The notes below the pieces were generated by a model. That model was not told the DNA's origin. It did no database searches and saw only the letters and a program-made list of their open reading frames with translations. The position numbers and the translations under genes were made by a program. This document shows positions 11,169-21,363 of a stretch of DNA of 64,000 nt, piece after piece. Source of the DNA: Thereva unica (taxonomy: Eukaryota; Arthropoda; Insecta; Diptera; Therevidae); the NCBI GenBank assembly GCA_949987705.1, contig OX465281.1, positions 157,928,393-157,992,392 on the forward strand, read 5' to 3'. Each line of letters opens with the position of its first letter. Position 1 is the stretch's first letter.

Positions 11169-12297
11169 GGGCCAGTTCACGGAATTCGACGTCGACGGAA
11201 AACGACACATTAAATGTCGTTTTGGGGTCACGCAAGTCGACGTTTTATGTTTGTCGTTTTAAAAGTGTCGTTAATCTTCTCGACGCCAAAGTTGGTGTCG
11301 AATTTTGCTTTTAGTGTGTTAAAGAACTAGTTGTGGTACCAATTAACTGAAAAATTAAATTCAAACGGATCGAAAATATAATTATAATGGGTAGTAAAAA
11401 GTATCTCAAATAAATAAAGTAAAAAAATTACAATTGTATTAAACATATTTTAGGTATGGCGAGGTTTTAAACATAACATAAAAAAAACATTAGTGGCAAA
11501 TATGAATTAAATTGCTAAGACTGGTTGTGGATTGTATGAAGTTTTTCATTTAACGCCACGTTATATTAACAGTATGCTTGGAAGTGTCTCACATACGGGA
11601 TCATATCGACTTGGCTCTGGCAGCAGTAATCAAAATGTTCTTCCTCGATAAATAGACCTTTACAAGAAATAGTCTCATGGATGAATGAATGAAGCCAATT
11701 TCATTAGCTTATTAAAAGATTCAAATCCTGAGGGTAAAAACAAAATTTTTCCATCTAAGCCTACGGATCAAGCAGCTACTGACAAAGTATGTTACGCTTC
11801 CATTAGCGACAACATTGAAATAACCATTTTAATCTCCTGAAGCACACATTATTCTTGAAAAGAACTGCAAGAGAAGAAATAATTTCACACAATACTTCTT
11901 GCAGTTCTGAAGGTGCAACATACGATAGATAAAGATAAACTACGTGATAGTCGAAAAATAAAACTGCTCCAAGAAGAGTTTAGTTAGAAAAACCACAATG
12001 TAGAAAAATAAATACAGAGTTAAGCTTTTCAAATGGTATTATGAATTTGTTTAATTAATTAATTAATTAAAGTTTAATATTATGTGTAACTCTTCCCGCT
12101 TATGGACAATATCGAAAGTAATAGTGTTATTATAGCGGTTCCATGAAATTTTGCATACTTTTTGGCGGCAATTATTTTATGAAAACGACATTCGACGCGT
12201 CGACTTACTTGAACCCAAATTCAACGTCGTTGAAACTAATGTCGTTTTCATGAAGTGTCGACGTCGACGTCGAGTGTCGAATTGCGTGAACTGGCCC
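11169..12297. mobile_element. GGGCCAGTTCACG-type TIR element, about 1.13 kb
   Basis: The left end GGGCCAGTTCACGGAATTCG and the right end (reverse complement GGGCCAGTTCACGCAATTCG) form a terminal inverted repeat that continues as GAC/GTC-rich sequence. A 3-bp CCG lies outside both ends. No transposase was found. GGGCCAGTTCAC-like ends are known from PIF/Harbinger and ISL2EU relatives, so that assignment is possible. It is nested in foldback copy A. Confidence 0.65.
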
Positions 12298-12805
12298 CCG
12301 CTTTAGTGCAGCGAACGAAATACGGAGGAAATGTTTGTTTGCTAACGTTCAGGAAAAACAAATTCTCTAGAAAAAGCTTGTGGATTTACTACTATTATAG
12401 TTATTTGAACTAGCTTCTCTCGGGATTGCTTTGTCATCAGTTCTGATACTAGCCAATTTTCCACTAGTGCTAAACGTATAACTATTTTGTAAGAAGTTAG
12501 TTTATTCCATCTTCGTTCATCATACTGGGAAGTTAATCGTGTGGACCGAAGGGTCAAACCCACATCCCAACTAGTTTAACAGTTATTTTTGATTTTAAAA
12601 ATAAAAGTCAATTTTAATTATTATTTCGGACAGAAAAAAACAAAAATCTTTAATAACAGTTTTAAAAGATTTAAAACAATACTAGGCAAAAATTAAATTT
12701 GGTAAAATTTAACTGTTACTATTGTCTTAAATCATATATGTATATCTCAAAATAATTATTATTTTCTGATTTTTTCGATATAAGTTATAACAGTTACGAT
12801 TCCTG

Positions 12806-13199
12806 GTGCGGACAGTGAGTCAGTTATAACCAGAGCTGGTTCTGAGCTTTCTGCATGTAGGCAGGCTTTGTATATAGCCGTAGTTTCCGCAGTATAGATT
12901 GAAGTCCAGCCTGGCATTCTTTCTAGACTTATAACGGCTCCCCCTCTACTCACCACCGCGTAGGAAACTTGATCTGTCATTTTAGATGCGTCTGTGTAGT
13001 ATTGTTGCTGTACTCCTTGTTCTTCAATTAGGCTGTTAAAATTCTGTCTTATACATGTGTGCGTGTAATTGTTGTATTTTGTCATTTCTGTGTTTATTCT
13101 ACATTGCTTAAACAACCAAGGGGGTATTAAGTTTGTCTGATTCTGTAATTGGTGAGGGATGTAACGTAGATCTGTTGGGAGTTTCCTTAACCTCAGCAC
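12806..13199 (-). pseudogene. I-like LINE ORF2: RNase H first half
   Basis: The minus-strand frame reads YYTDASKM (first catalytic Asp), then GWTSIYTAETTAIYKA (catalytic Glu), and LVITDSLSA (third catalytic Asp), after which it is broken at 12805 by the 7.8-kb palindromic element. The rest of the domain is at 5025-4782. Upstream it connects by a frame change to the RT thumb region at 13286-13639. Confidence 0.9.
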
Positions 13200-13285
13200 G
13201 AGGGCCGATTCTGTATTTTTCCATGTCAGTGTGTAATATGTTCGTTATGTGGAGCTTGGAAATTATGCATGCACTTATGTAAGTA

Positions 13286-14274
13286 TTACGTTTGCGTTCG
13301 TTCTTCTGTACGCTCCTCAATAGTTGGCAAACCGGCTTCGATCAAGAGGGCTTCAATCGGTGTTGTTGGTAATGCTCCAAGAGCAATGCGTGCAACATTT
13401 TTAATTGATTTTTGAACCGTATTGAGTGTTTTCTTTGTTGCATGTCCATATAAGGTCAGTCCGTAATCCACTTTGCCAATTATTATTTGCTTCGCTATTC
13501 TTATGGCTAGGTTTACTGGTGGTCCATGCTTTTTTTGGCAGATGACTTTGAGCATGTTGTTGCGTTTCCGCAAGTCTTCAGCAACTACTTTTGCCTGCTT
13601 ATTCCACCGTAGTGTTTTGTTCAGGTGTAAACCTAGCATCTTCAGTTCCTATTTTAGTGGTATTATTTGATTTGCCCAGTTAAGTCTGGTTGCAGTACAA
13701 CTTGTTCTTCTGCAGACATGTAATGCTTCCAGCTTGTCTTCTGAGATAACTGCCCCAGCTGTTTGGCACCATGCTTTCAGGACGTGAAGTACTGTTTGTA
13801 GTGTATTTTCTACCGTGTAGGTCTCACCGGAAGCGTAAAGAACTACGTTGTCTGCGTAGAAGTGAAAAACGAGATTGCGCACTTGTGTTAGTGCTGAAGA
13901 GAGTTTATGAATATACGTGTTGAATAGGGTTACCGATAATGGCGACCCTTGCGGTGTTCCACTTGCTAGGTGTAGGACATTGGAAGCAAAACCTTTATTT
14001 CGAACCATGATTTTACGGTTTGTGAGGAATGAGTTGACTGTCTTTACAAAGTTGTAACCTGCATTCCATTCGATGAGCTGGTGCACAACGACTTTCTTTT
14101 GAAGTCTGTCATATGCTTTCTCCAGATCTGCTGAAAGCAATATGCTATGTTCTCTCCGTCCGATGGCGCAAGCCAGGTTGTGCTCATCCTGTAAGAGTGA
14201 CAGTGTTCCCCTGCCAGGTCTGTACCAAGCTTAGGTGTAACCCTTTGTACTTCCAGTCCGTCATGTCGTTCAGT
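13286..14274 (-). pseudogene. I-like LINE ORF2: reverse transcriptase, second part
   Basis: From about 14220 downwards the minus strand reads YRPGRGTLSLLQDEHNLA, then LLSADLEKAYDR (catalytic motif A), GTPQGSPLSVTLFNTYI (motif B) and FYADNVVLYA (motif C), and after a frame change MLGLHLNKTLRWN and the thumb/connection region to 13286. The catalytic YADD of motif C reads YADN, which would abolish activity. It begins where the inserted CR1-like LINE ends; the N-terminal RT part is at 16191-16815. Confidence 0.88.
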
Positions 14275-16190
14275 TCATGGTGCAATGTCTAGTAGTAAGC
14301 TGGGTTTGAAGAATAGAGGAGAATAGGAAAGGTTAGAGGGGGTCTGGAGGGTGTAGAAGAAAATGACGATGAACCTCACGTTTGAACTCTAAGATGTTGT
14401 ACGAGTTCGGAAATACTGACTGCGGGAGATTATTCCACAGTCGAGTTGTTCTATTCATAAACGAACTTCTAAACCGTATTGTGCGTGAACGAGGGGGCTG
14501 TAGGGTATGGGGGTGAGCCGAGCGGGCTAGTCTTGTGTTGAGTGAAAAGTATTATCATGCAGGCAGGAGGTCCTGAATTTCGGTGGAACAGTCGCCATGG
14601 TAATAGCGATAAAGTATGGAGAGGGCTGCTACATTCCTACGGTGGCTCAAGGTGTCTATGGAGGCGCGAAAGGGACCATCACCAATGAGTTTGAGGGCAC
14701 GATTTTGCACCTTGTCGAGACAAGCCAAGGTGGTTTTTGGGGCGCCTGCCCAGATATGTGAGTTGTATTCGAGCTGCGGCCGAATGTAGGGTTTGTATAT
14801 TGTACCCAATGCGACTGGCTGGAGGAGGAACTTGCATCTCTTGAGAAATCCAAGGCATTGGGTGGCTTGTTTGGCGATTTGGAATATGTGATCGTTCCAT
14901 CGCAGATGCTCCGTTAAAGTTACCCCTAGGATGTTGAGAGTTGAGTCAGCCGTTAGATTCTCTCCATCCACCGAGACAGGAGGAAGGTCGGTACAATTTT
15001 TGTTGGAGATCAGACAGTGCTTCGTTTTTGTGGCATTGAATTCGACGCGGTTCATTTCGCCCCAATGAAGAATCGATTCGATATCCCGGTTGATCGAAGC
15101 CGACATCAGTTGACGGTGGTAGAGACAAGGTCTGGCACGTGCTTGTCTTATATTGTCGAAGGAGTAAGAGAAATTCAGAGTACCGTCATCATCGAAGCAG
15201 TGAAGTGGGTTGGAGGGGATTGAGAGCAGATCATTAATGAAGATTAGAAAAAGTGCGGGTGAGAGAATTGACCCCTGGGGAACCCCGGCCGAGATGGCGT
15301 GGGGGTTGGATTCGACGCCATCCAATACTACCTTGATTGAACGGCCTGAAAGAAAGCTCTTAATCCAGTTATTTAGAACTAAGTGTATACCAATAGCTTG
15401 GAGTTTATTCAACAGAGCTGGGTGCCATACTCTGTCAAAAGCCTTTGATATATCTAGAGCAACTAGGCTAGACTCACCAAAGCTGTGAATGCTTTGGTTG
15501 ATACGCTCGGTTAAACACACAAGCAGATCGCCAGTAGACCGTTTAGATCTGAAGCCGTATTGCCTGTCGTGTATAATTTGGTTGGATTCTAGATATTTCA
15601 TCAGCTTTTTATTGATTATTGTCTCCATGATTTTGGAGAGAACAGAAGTAATTGCTATTGGGCGGTAGTTTAAGGGGTCGCTGGCTTCACCTTTTTTTGG
15701 GATTGGCTGAACATGAGCTAGTTTCCAAGAGTCGGGATACACTCCGGTGAAGTAAGACAGGGCAAAAAGTTTGCGCAGAGGTTTAGCCAAAGATGAGGCA
15801 GATTTTTTAAGTACTATAGGGGGGATTTTGTCGGGACCAGTGGATTTATTGGCGTCGAGTTCCTTGAGACACCTAAACACCTCGCGAGTCCTGAAGTGAA
15901 CTCCGTCCATCGAGTGGGTGGTATTCTCGAGAGTGGGGGTGAATAGCAGCATCGGGTAAAGAGGAATTTGCGGCGAACAGAGAAGCTAATAGGCCGGCCT
16001 TGGGTTTGCTTTCTGTTATCACTTCCTTGTTGTGAATAAAAGGAGGTGTTGAGGAGGAAGTAAAATTCTTCTTGATGGCAGTTACCAAGGACCAGAAGTT
16101 TTTGCTGCCTGTAGTGGAGTTAAGAATCTTACTTCTCAATCTATCATCAAATGATGATTTGACTTTCTTTTGACTTGTAGCCGACAACCC
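14275..16190 (-). mobile_element. CR1-like LINE inserted in the I-like RT, 5'-truncated
   Basis: The element lies on the minus strand within the finger/palm of the I-like RT. The host RT reads up to LERRLTDG at about 16190 and resumes near 14275. The insert begins inside its own coding sequence (only the end of the region before the RT remains) and ends with a short TGAACTGAACGACATGACGG tail, not poly(A), as CR1/L2-type elements do. A short GACGG word at both junctions may be a microduplication. Confidence 0.75.
14290..16187 (-). pseudogene. CR1-like LINE reverse transcriptase
   Basis: A long minus-strand frame (15952-14555, 465 codons) carries the RT: KSTGPDKIPPIVLK, NYRPIAITSVLSKIME, RQYGFRSKRSTGDLL, VALDISKAFDRVWH (motif A), AGVPQGSILSPALFLIFIND (motif B), and CFDDDGTL (motif C). 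The last box is normally FADD, so the Ala is replaced by Asp while both catalytic Asp remain. Before it, 16187-15955 reads the pre-RT linker in another frame (TTGSKNFWSLVTAIK). After the stop at 14555 the C-terminus continues in a shifted frame: RTIRFRSSFMNRTTRLWNNL and FPNSYNILEFKREV. Two frameshifts therefore separate it from an intact copy, making it younger-looking than its host. It belongs near CR1/Daphne/Kiri; the exact clade is uncertain. Confidence 0.88.
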
Positions 16191-17841
16191 CGTCTGTGAG
16201 CCTTCGTTCTAGGAGCCAACTTAGTCTATTGCTGAGGATTTTTTCAAGGACTTTGGAAGATGTTTGAAGGAGGGATATTGGTCTGATTTTGATGGTGGGG
16301 ACAATTTTGTTCGGTATTTTAGGGATGGGACGGATCTCTGCCAATTTCCAGGCCTGTGGAAATATGCCCGAGCTCAGTACCTTATTATAGAGCCTAGTTA
16401 GTCTCTGCAAAAAGAGTGATGCGGCGTTTCTCATCATTCCATAAGTTATTTTGTCTAGGCCCGGTGTTGAACCTTTGTAAGAATCCAATACATCTTGGAC
16501 TTCTCTTAAGGTTATCTGTTTGTCCAGGGCGGAGGGGGGAAGATTATGGAGAGTCTCCAGCTCTGCCTCTTCACCGTGTAGGTTTGGATCTATGTCTGCA
16601 TAACTCGAGAGCTGTTTGCCTATTAGGTTTGTAATTTCGTAGGGGCTGGTGATTGTCCTATTTTCATATTCAAGGGCGGAAATCATGGTGCTTTTTCTGT
16701 ATCCGAACACCGCTCTGATGCTGCGCCAGTTTTCTTGAACTGAATTATTGGGGTTAATAGCATCAAGAAAGTTTTCCCAAGCCTTGCGTTTTTCTTCTCT
16801 AATCGTTCTGCGCATTTACGCGTTAATGGAGCGATATGAAATTGCATTTTCTGCAGTAGGAGATCTTTTGAAACGCTTCCAAGCCTGATTCTTTTTTCGA
16901 ATCAGCTGGCAAATATCATTGTTGAACCAAGTAGGGGTAGTTTTATTGGCGCGTTGAGTAGATGGCATGCTGCAGTTAGCGGCACACCGAATAGCTCTCG
17001 TTAAGATCGCTACTTCCCTGTTGATGTTGGGGCTCAGCTCTTTTTGTAGGAGATACTCCTCAACTTTTAACTGGAATTTCTTCCAATCGGCGTGTTGTTC
17101 AACAAATTGTGGGATATGTTTTGATTGTTCTATGGCTTGGTTAATGTGCAAAATGATTGGAAAGTGGTCCGTCTGTTTAGGGTGCTCGGTTGTAGTCCAG
17201 TTTAGTCTTGGAGCAATGTCTGGCGTGGCTAATGAGAGGTCTATATTCGTTAGTGTGTTTCGTGTTGTAAACAATGTCGGTGATCCGTCGTTCAGTAGTA
17301 CGTATACTGTGTTATCTAGCCATGTGCATATGTGATTGCCTCTCTGGGTATTGTACTGCGATCCCCATAGCTGGTGATGCGCATTAAAGTCCCCGAGAAT
17401 TACTGCTGGTCTTCTTAATGGTAATGCTAGTTTGTCAAGTTCGTCTGTTATGTTGTTCAAGTCATGCTCGACGTATATACAAGCAATGTCAATTGTCAGT
17501 CCAGCATGCACTCTAAGAGCAAGCATAGGTGTGTTTGGATTGATTATGGGTAGAGTTTCTACCGCAAGGCCTCTTTTGACCATTATACCAGCTCCACTGA
17601 CTCTTGTGGAGTGCGTGTTATGTGTATGTAGGTCGTAATGTCTATATTTCCTAGGTGCGTTTGTATTGTTTATGTGTGGAATGTGTGTCTCTTGGAGTGC
17701 TATGATGTCTGGATTGTGTCGTGGTATTATTATGTCCAGTGAAGCAGAGTTTGTGTAAAATCCTGAAATGTTCCACTGTACTATTGTGAGTTGATTGTTG
17801 TTCGAAGTGTTCGTATGTCTTTGTTGCCCTTGATTGTGGCA
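16147..17841 (-). pseudogene. I-like LINE ORF2: AP endonuclease and RT N-terminal part
   Basis: The minus-strand frame is open from 17841 and reads LTIVQWNISGFY (start of the endonuclease), then IIALQETHIP (catalytic Glu), VILGDFNAHHQLWGS (Asp and Asn), and TDHFPIILHI, the terminal DH motif. A TAA at 16818-16816 interrupts the frame. It then continues in the same frame through KSTMISALEYENRTI, GSTPGLDKITYGMMRN, QAWKLAEIRPIPK, and IRPISLLQTSSKVLEKIL. Sequence past about 16190 belongs to the inserted CR1-like LINE. There is no ATG in this frame before 17583, inside the endonuclease; see the separate observation on the ORF1/ORF2 overlap. Confidence 0.9.
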
Positions 17842-19469
17842 TTAGTGGATAGTGTTTCCATGTCTGAATCTGAGTCTGTGCGATATGTGTTTTTTCTGTT
17901 CGGTGTTTTTATAGGTGAGTGTTCATTGTTTGCTGCTGCGATAGTGTTTTTGAGAGTATTCGGTGAGAGTGATAGAAGTGCGTTTAATTGTGATCTGTTT
18001 TTCGGTTTGTTTTCTGCTGTGAAAAGGATTTGGGTTTTTTGTGTATTAGGATACGGTGACTTAACCCACAAGAAAAAGGAAACATACAATCATGAATGCT
18101 GGAAACCTTCCGAGGAAGTTTGGAAGCATTCTCTTCCGTGCTCTAGTTCATATTCTTTTTATCCATCCATGTCATTGGATGGAAGACTAAGAATGAAGCT
18201 TTGGCGGAAATAAAATTCAAAAAATTCTCTATACCTTCTCTGGGCAACGAACAGGAAGGCTTCCTTATTCCTACCAATAGGAAGCATTCTCAATTTTCCT
18301 TGTTGGAATTGTCACGATTTTTTGTTGTTGTTGGTTCGTTATTTTTATTTTATTATCCGTATTGTCTTTAGTGTATGCTTCTGTCGTTGTTTTCGACTTC
18401 TCTTGAATGCTGTCGCTAACTACATTAGCCCAAGATTTATCATTATTTAAATTTAAATTGTTAGTAGTGTTAGTAGTTCTATAATTACTTACAGAATTAT
18501 GGATTAGTGTGTGTGGCCGGTACCGTTTTTCTTTCCTGAGTGTGAGTCCTGTACGGGTGTGCTAATTTGAGGATGCTCTTCATACCATTATTTTCTGGCT
18601 TCAAATCTGCTGATGTGTCGATTGATTTGAATCATCACGATTCCTTTCTCTCTCTGAAAGATCGGGCAATTTTTGTCCAGGTTGGAGTGTTTTCCTTCTG
18701 TTTGACAGCTTATGCAGTAGATTTTAGTGCAGGTATGATCTCCTCCTTCTGCTTTAGCCTCATTGCAAGTCGAGCATCTGGGTGTATTGTTGCATCTGCT
18801 TTCGTGATGTCTAAATTGAAAACATCGACGACATCTTAAAGGCGCAGGATACCACCTTTGCGTACTAATTTTTTCATACAGTATGAGGACATGTTTGGGG
18901 GGTTGGTTGGTTGTGAAAGTAACGAGTAAAGTGCCGGTTTTAACTACCTGATTGTCTATCAACCTCGTGTAGTGTTTTACGGCCTTAACAGTCGGAGTAC
19001 CTTGTTTAATGCCTTCTAAGATGTCCTCTTCGCTAACTCGCCGTAGGTTTGGCATTCGGATGGTGGCCTTTGACTCATTTAGTTTACCGGAGAAAGAAGC
19101 ATGTGCGTCATACTCTCCTATTTTCTTAATATTTTTTGTGATTTTGCTGGCTTCCTACTCATTTGGCAGTAGCAGCAGATATTTGCCATCTCGCAGGGCT
19201 CTGCAGCTTTTAATTTTCCCTGAAAATATTTGCAGGGTTTTCTGTATTAAGAATGGATTTAAATCTGTGATCTTTTTCTCTGTGTTGATTAGCTCTACAG
19301 TGATATACTTTGGATCCTGTCCTAGTGAGAAAAAGTTTTGTGCCTCTGCAGGTGTCGGGTTCCACATCTCGTTGTGCACGTCCATGTTCTTCCGTTTTCT
19401 ATGATTTTTTGGCTTGCTGTCATCCAGCAGCGCAAAAGGATTGTTACTGGGCCCTGGCGCGGGCGCCAT
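17781..19469 (-). pseudogene. I-like LINE ORF1 (gag-like nucleic-acid-binding protein)
   Basis: It starts with MAPAPGPSNNPFALLDD at 19469 and includes a DLNPFLIQKTLQIFSG segment resembling the RNA-recognition fold of LINE ORF1 proteins. Then come three zinc-knuckle-like clusters around 18780-18680: CRRCFQFRHHESRC, CSTCNEAKAEGGDHTC, and CISCQTEGKHSNLDKNC. The frame breaks near 19150 and again at 18588, then continues as a Ser/Asn/Thr-rich tail (SWANVVSDSIQEKSK, about 18420). Around 18090-18291 an unexplained short insert lies between two copies of GGAAGCATTCTC (18122 and 18280). The end, RTDSDSDMETLSTNATIKG, stops at 17781, overlapping the ORF2 frame by 61 bases. ORF1 would coat the LINE RNA; here it is non-functional. 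Confidence 0.8.
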
Positions 19470-19736
19470 TCCGCTGGTGGTTGCACTCAGCCGTTAAGAT
19501 CGGGTTCTTAACAATGTGCCTGAAGGTGTACTGTGTAGAGAAGCGGCGGGAAAAGTTCAAATGCCAGTGAAATGACTCACTTTATGCACTCACGCACAAT
19601 TAAAAAATACCGAAAAAAAAAAGAAAAATAAACAAAAGGCAAAATGGTACTGACGCACAATAGAATGAAAAAATAACTGAAACTGAAGAATTCTCGCTAT
19701 GAAGGCACTGGTCGATACAAGATCTCGAAAGTGACT
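19470..19736 (-). other. 5' UTR of the I-like LINE
   Basis: This is the stretch between the target duplication at 19737 and the ORF1 start. I-type LINEs carry an internal promoter here, but no specific motif stands out by eye. Confidence 0.5.
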
Positions 19737-19860
19737 CAAGCGGGAATTGATTTAAGTAAAAAATTGCTTTACTCATGGACAATTATACGTGGCATGTCTC
19801 GAGTTAGCAACTCAATCAACTTAATAATTTATGCCCCAAACAATAAAACAAAAAGGCATT
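19737..19860 (+). pseudogene. Helitron helicase, C-terminal fragment
   Basis: Starting in the second copy of the 12-bp duplication, the frame reads AGIDLSKKLLYSW, then SRVSNSINLIIYAP (helicase motif VI) and ends at TAA near 19852. It directly continues the fragment at 3913-4286, which is in the same frame when the LINE and one duplication copy are left out. Downstream, TCCGGTCAACGCCGGCTAAT near 19930 has a short CCGG...CCGG hairpin followed by CTAA, a possible but weak Helitron 3' end. Confidence 0.88.
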
Positions 19861-21363
19861 AAAATAAAAGTGTTGTGGTAAAAGCGAATTTGTGAAAATT
19901 ATTAAAAAATAATTTCGGTTAACTCCGGTCAACGCCGGCTAATTTCATTTTGATATGCTTGCCCAGGTGTCTATTGTATTTCTTCCGATAGCTTAACGCC
20001 TAACAGCAACTTTTAAAAAAGTTGTAACATATTTTTAATAGGTATCCAAAATCAATTTTTGCAAATTTGTTCTTTTACCTTTTTATACTTGTTTCCTACC
20101 GTGGATTGTTCACACATAGGGTTTTTTTATTTAAAGGCTTTGAAACGCGGGTTTTTTGATTATCATTTAATAATCTCGGCTGTCTGAAAACTTTTGTCCA
20201 CACAAAAATAGTCCATTAAATATACTTTTTAGGTTTGTTCCAGTACTTTTCCTGCAAAAACTTGTTGGGCGAAAACTTACATGAATGGTGGGGATAGTTT
20301 AGTCAAAAATCCACAAAGTAAAGGGCACTTTCTTGCAAATCAAGAAGAAGATAACATAAATATCGTTTATGTATGTGTATGCCGCTTTTTAAGATACCCA
20401 CATACATGCAAAAAATTGTCAATTGACAACTTGCAAGAAATCGCAGGACCGAAAACCTCCGGCTAATTCTTGCACGAGGGGAAGTGAAAATTTCCCCGCT
20501 TTTTCTTGCATGAGAAAGTATTGGGTGAATTTTTGCTCTCACGGGATCCCACATTCGAGTTCTGAAACAAAGCTTTTAAGTTCCACGAATGTGTTATTAT
20601 TCCTTTTTTGTTTGATCCGTTATCCCCGCAACGGATACGCTGCTGTCGGTGCATGCCGCCTTAAAAAGCGGTTTCTTGCCTAGTTTCTTTGGATTCCCGA
20701 TTCTGGTCAATTCGGCAGGTCGATCACCCTCCTCCTTTAAAACCCTGGACTTGGGACCAGGCGACGCACACTGGCGAGATATTTGATGTTCCACCAAGAC
20801 CCTCTTAACTACAGGCCAAGAAGGAGAATATTTCGTGGTGTTGGTCTCGGTTCTAAAAGTCACCGGAATAACATGGCAGAAGGCAGTATGAGAAAATTTT
20901 TGTTATATTTTTGTAGTAAACATTGATAAAATATTGTATTTTTACACTTTTAACTGCACTTGGATTTACCAGTGAATAGTTTTTTAGTGATTTCATTAAC
21001 AAAAATAAAAAAAAATTTGTTGTCTGTAAAGAGGGTTTACGGACGATAGTTTAACGTGACAACGTCATGAGAAAACATTGATGAAATGATTGCATACTTT
21101 TATGAATAAAATTGAATCATTTATATTAAATTATCATTATTTTGTATGGATACAAAAAGGAGTAAAATGAAATATTCATTTTGATTGATAAATTAGCTTT
21201 TATTTGCACTAACGAATTCAAATATGTTTATTACTTTAATTAACAGATTATTTACAAGTAACAATGTGTGGTAACAAATTCATTTACAGCTTTTATACAT
21301 GTCTGATATTTAACTTCTTGCAATCTGTGTTATTCTGTTTAGGATAAGTCGATGATAGGAAAA
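19861..21363. other. No recognised gene
   Basis: No coding family is recognisable. Part of it (20290-20560) repeats the word CTTGCA-AGAA several times. A minus-strand frame of 88 codons at 20597-20863 has no known motif. AATGT/AT-rich sequence follows to 21363. Confidence 0.45.

Larger units (their letters stand above)
9856..12576. mobile_element. Hairpin-ended foldback repeat, copy A
   Basis: The left end starts with a perfect hairpin, AACTTCC-CAGTATA-GGAAGTT. The other end is GGGTCAAACCCACATCCCAACTAGTT. Comparison with the opposite arm of the host palindrome shows the host sequence interrupted inside a six-T run with no duplication: five T on one side and one on the other. That, with a terminal hairpin and internal tandem repeats, is what rolling-circle (Helitron/Helentron) derivatives look like, but no replicase is present. 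Other copies are at 58812-59871 and 60650-61705, with a partial one at 57556-57757. Confidence 0.6.
5026..12805. mobile_element. Long palindromic hAT-like element, itself multiply interrupted
   Basis: The boundaries are set by the RNase H reading frame of the surrounding LINE and by an 8-bp target duplication with one mismatch: GTGCGGAT at 5018-5025 and GTGCGGAC at 12806-12813. The termini are inverted, CAGGGATCGTAA on the left and CAGGAATCGTAA on the right (reverse complement). CAGGG-type ends with 8-bp duplications are typical of hAT. The inverted repeats run inwards for many hundreds of bases: 5026-5605 plus 6142-6305 pair with 9420-9857 plus 12577-12805. There is no hAT transposase, so it is non-autonomous. 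Both arms have later insertions. Confidence 0.75.
4287..19736 (-). mobile_element. I-like LINE, near full length, heavily interrupted
   Basis: The element reads on the minus strand from its 5' end at 19736 to an A-rich tail at 4296-4287, flanked by an exact 12-bp target duplication. Its gene order is ORF1 with zinc knuckles, then ORF2 with endonuclease, reverse transcriptase, RNase H and a terminal Cys/His motif. An RNase H domain behind the RT is the mark of the I clade. Subtracting the two large insertions (5026-12805 and about 14275-16190) leaves roughly 5.7 kb, close to the usual length of I-type elements. Nonsense codons and frameshifts make it inactive. Confidence 0.85.

Noticed and set aside
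15210..15488. Plus-strand 92-codon ORF
   Set aside because: Antisense shadow of the CR1-like RT with no motif of its own.
16967..17335. Plus-strand 122-codon ORF
   Set aside because: Antisense of the LINE endonuclease; Cys/Ser-rich without a family match.
18122..18291. GGAAGCATTCTC pair as a target duplication in ORF1
   Set aside because: The direct repeat is present, but the ORF1 frame cannot be shown to rejoin there, so the insert limits remain uncertain.
20597..20863. Possible gag or ORF1 frame of 88 codons
   Set aside because: No zinc knuckle or other motif, and no linked pol.
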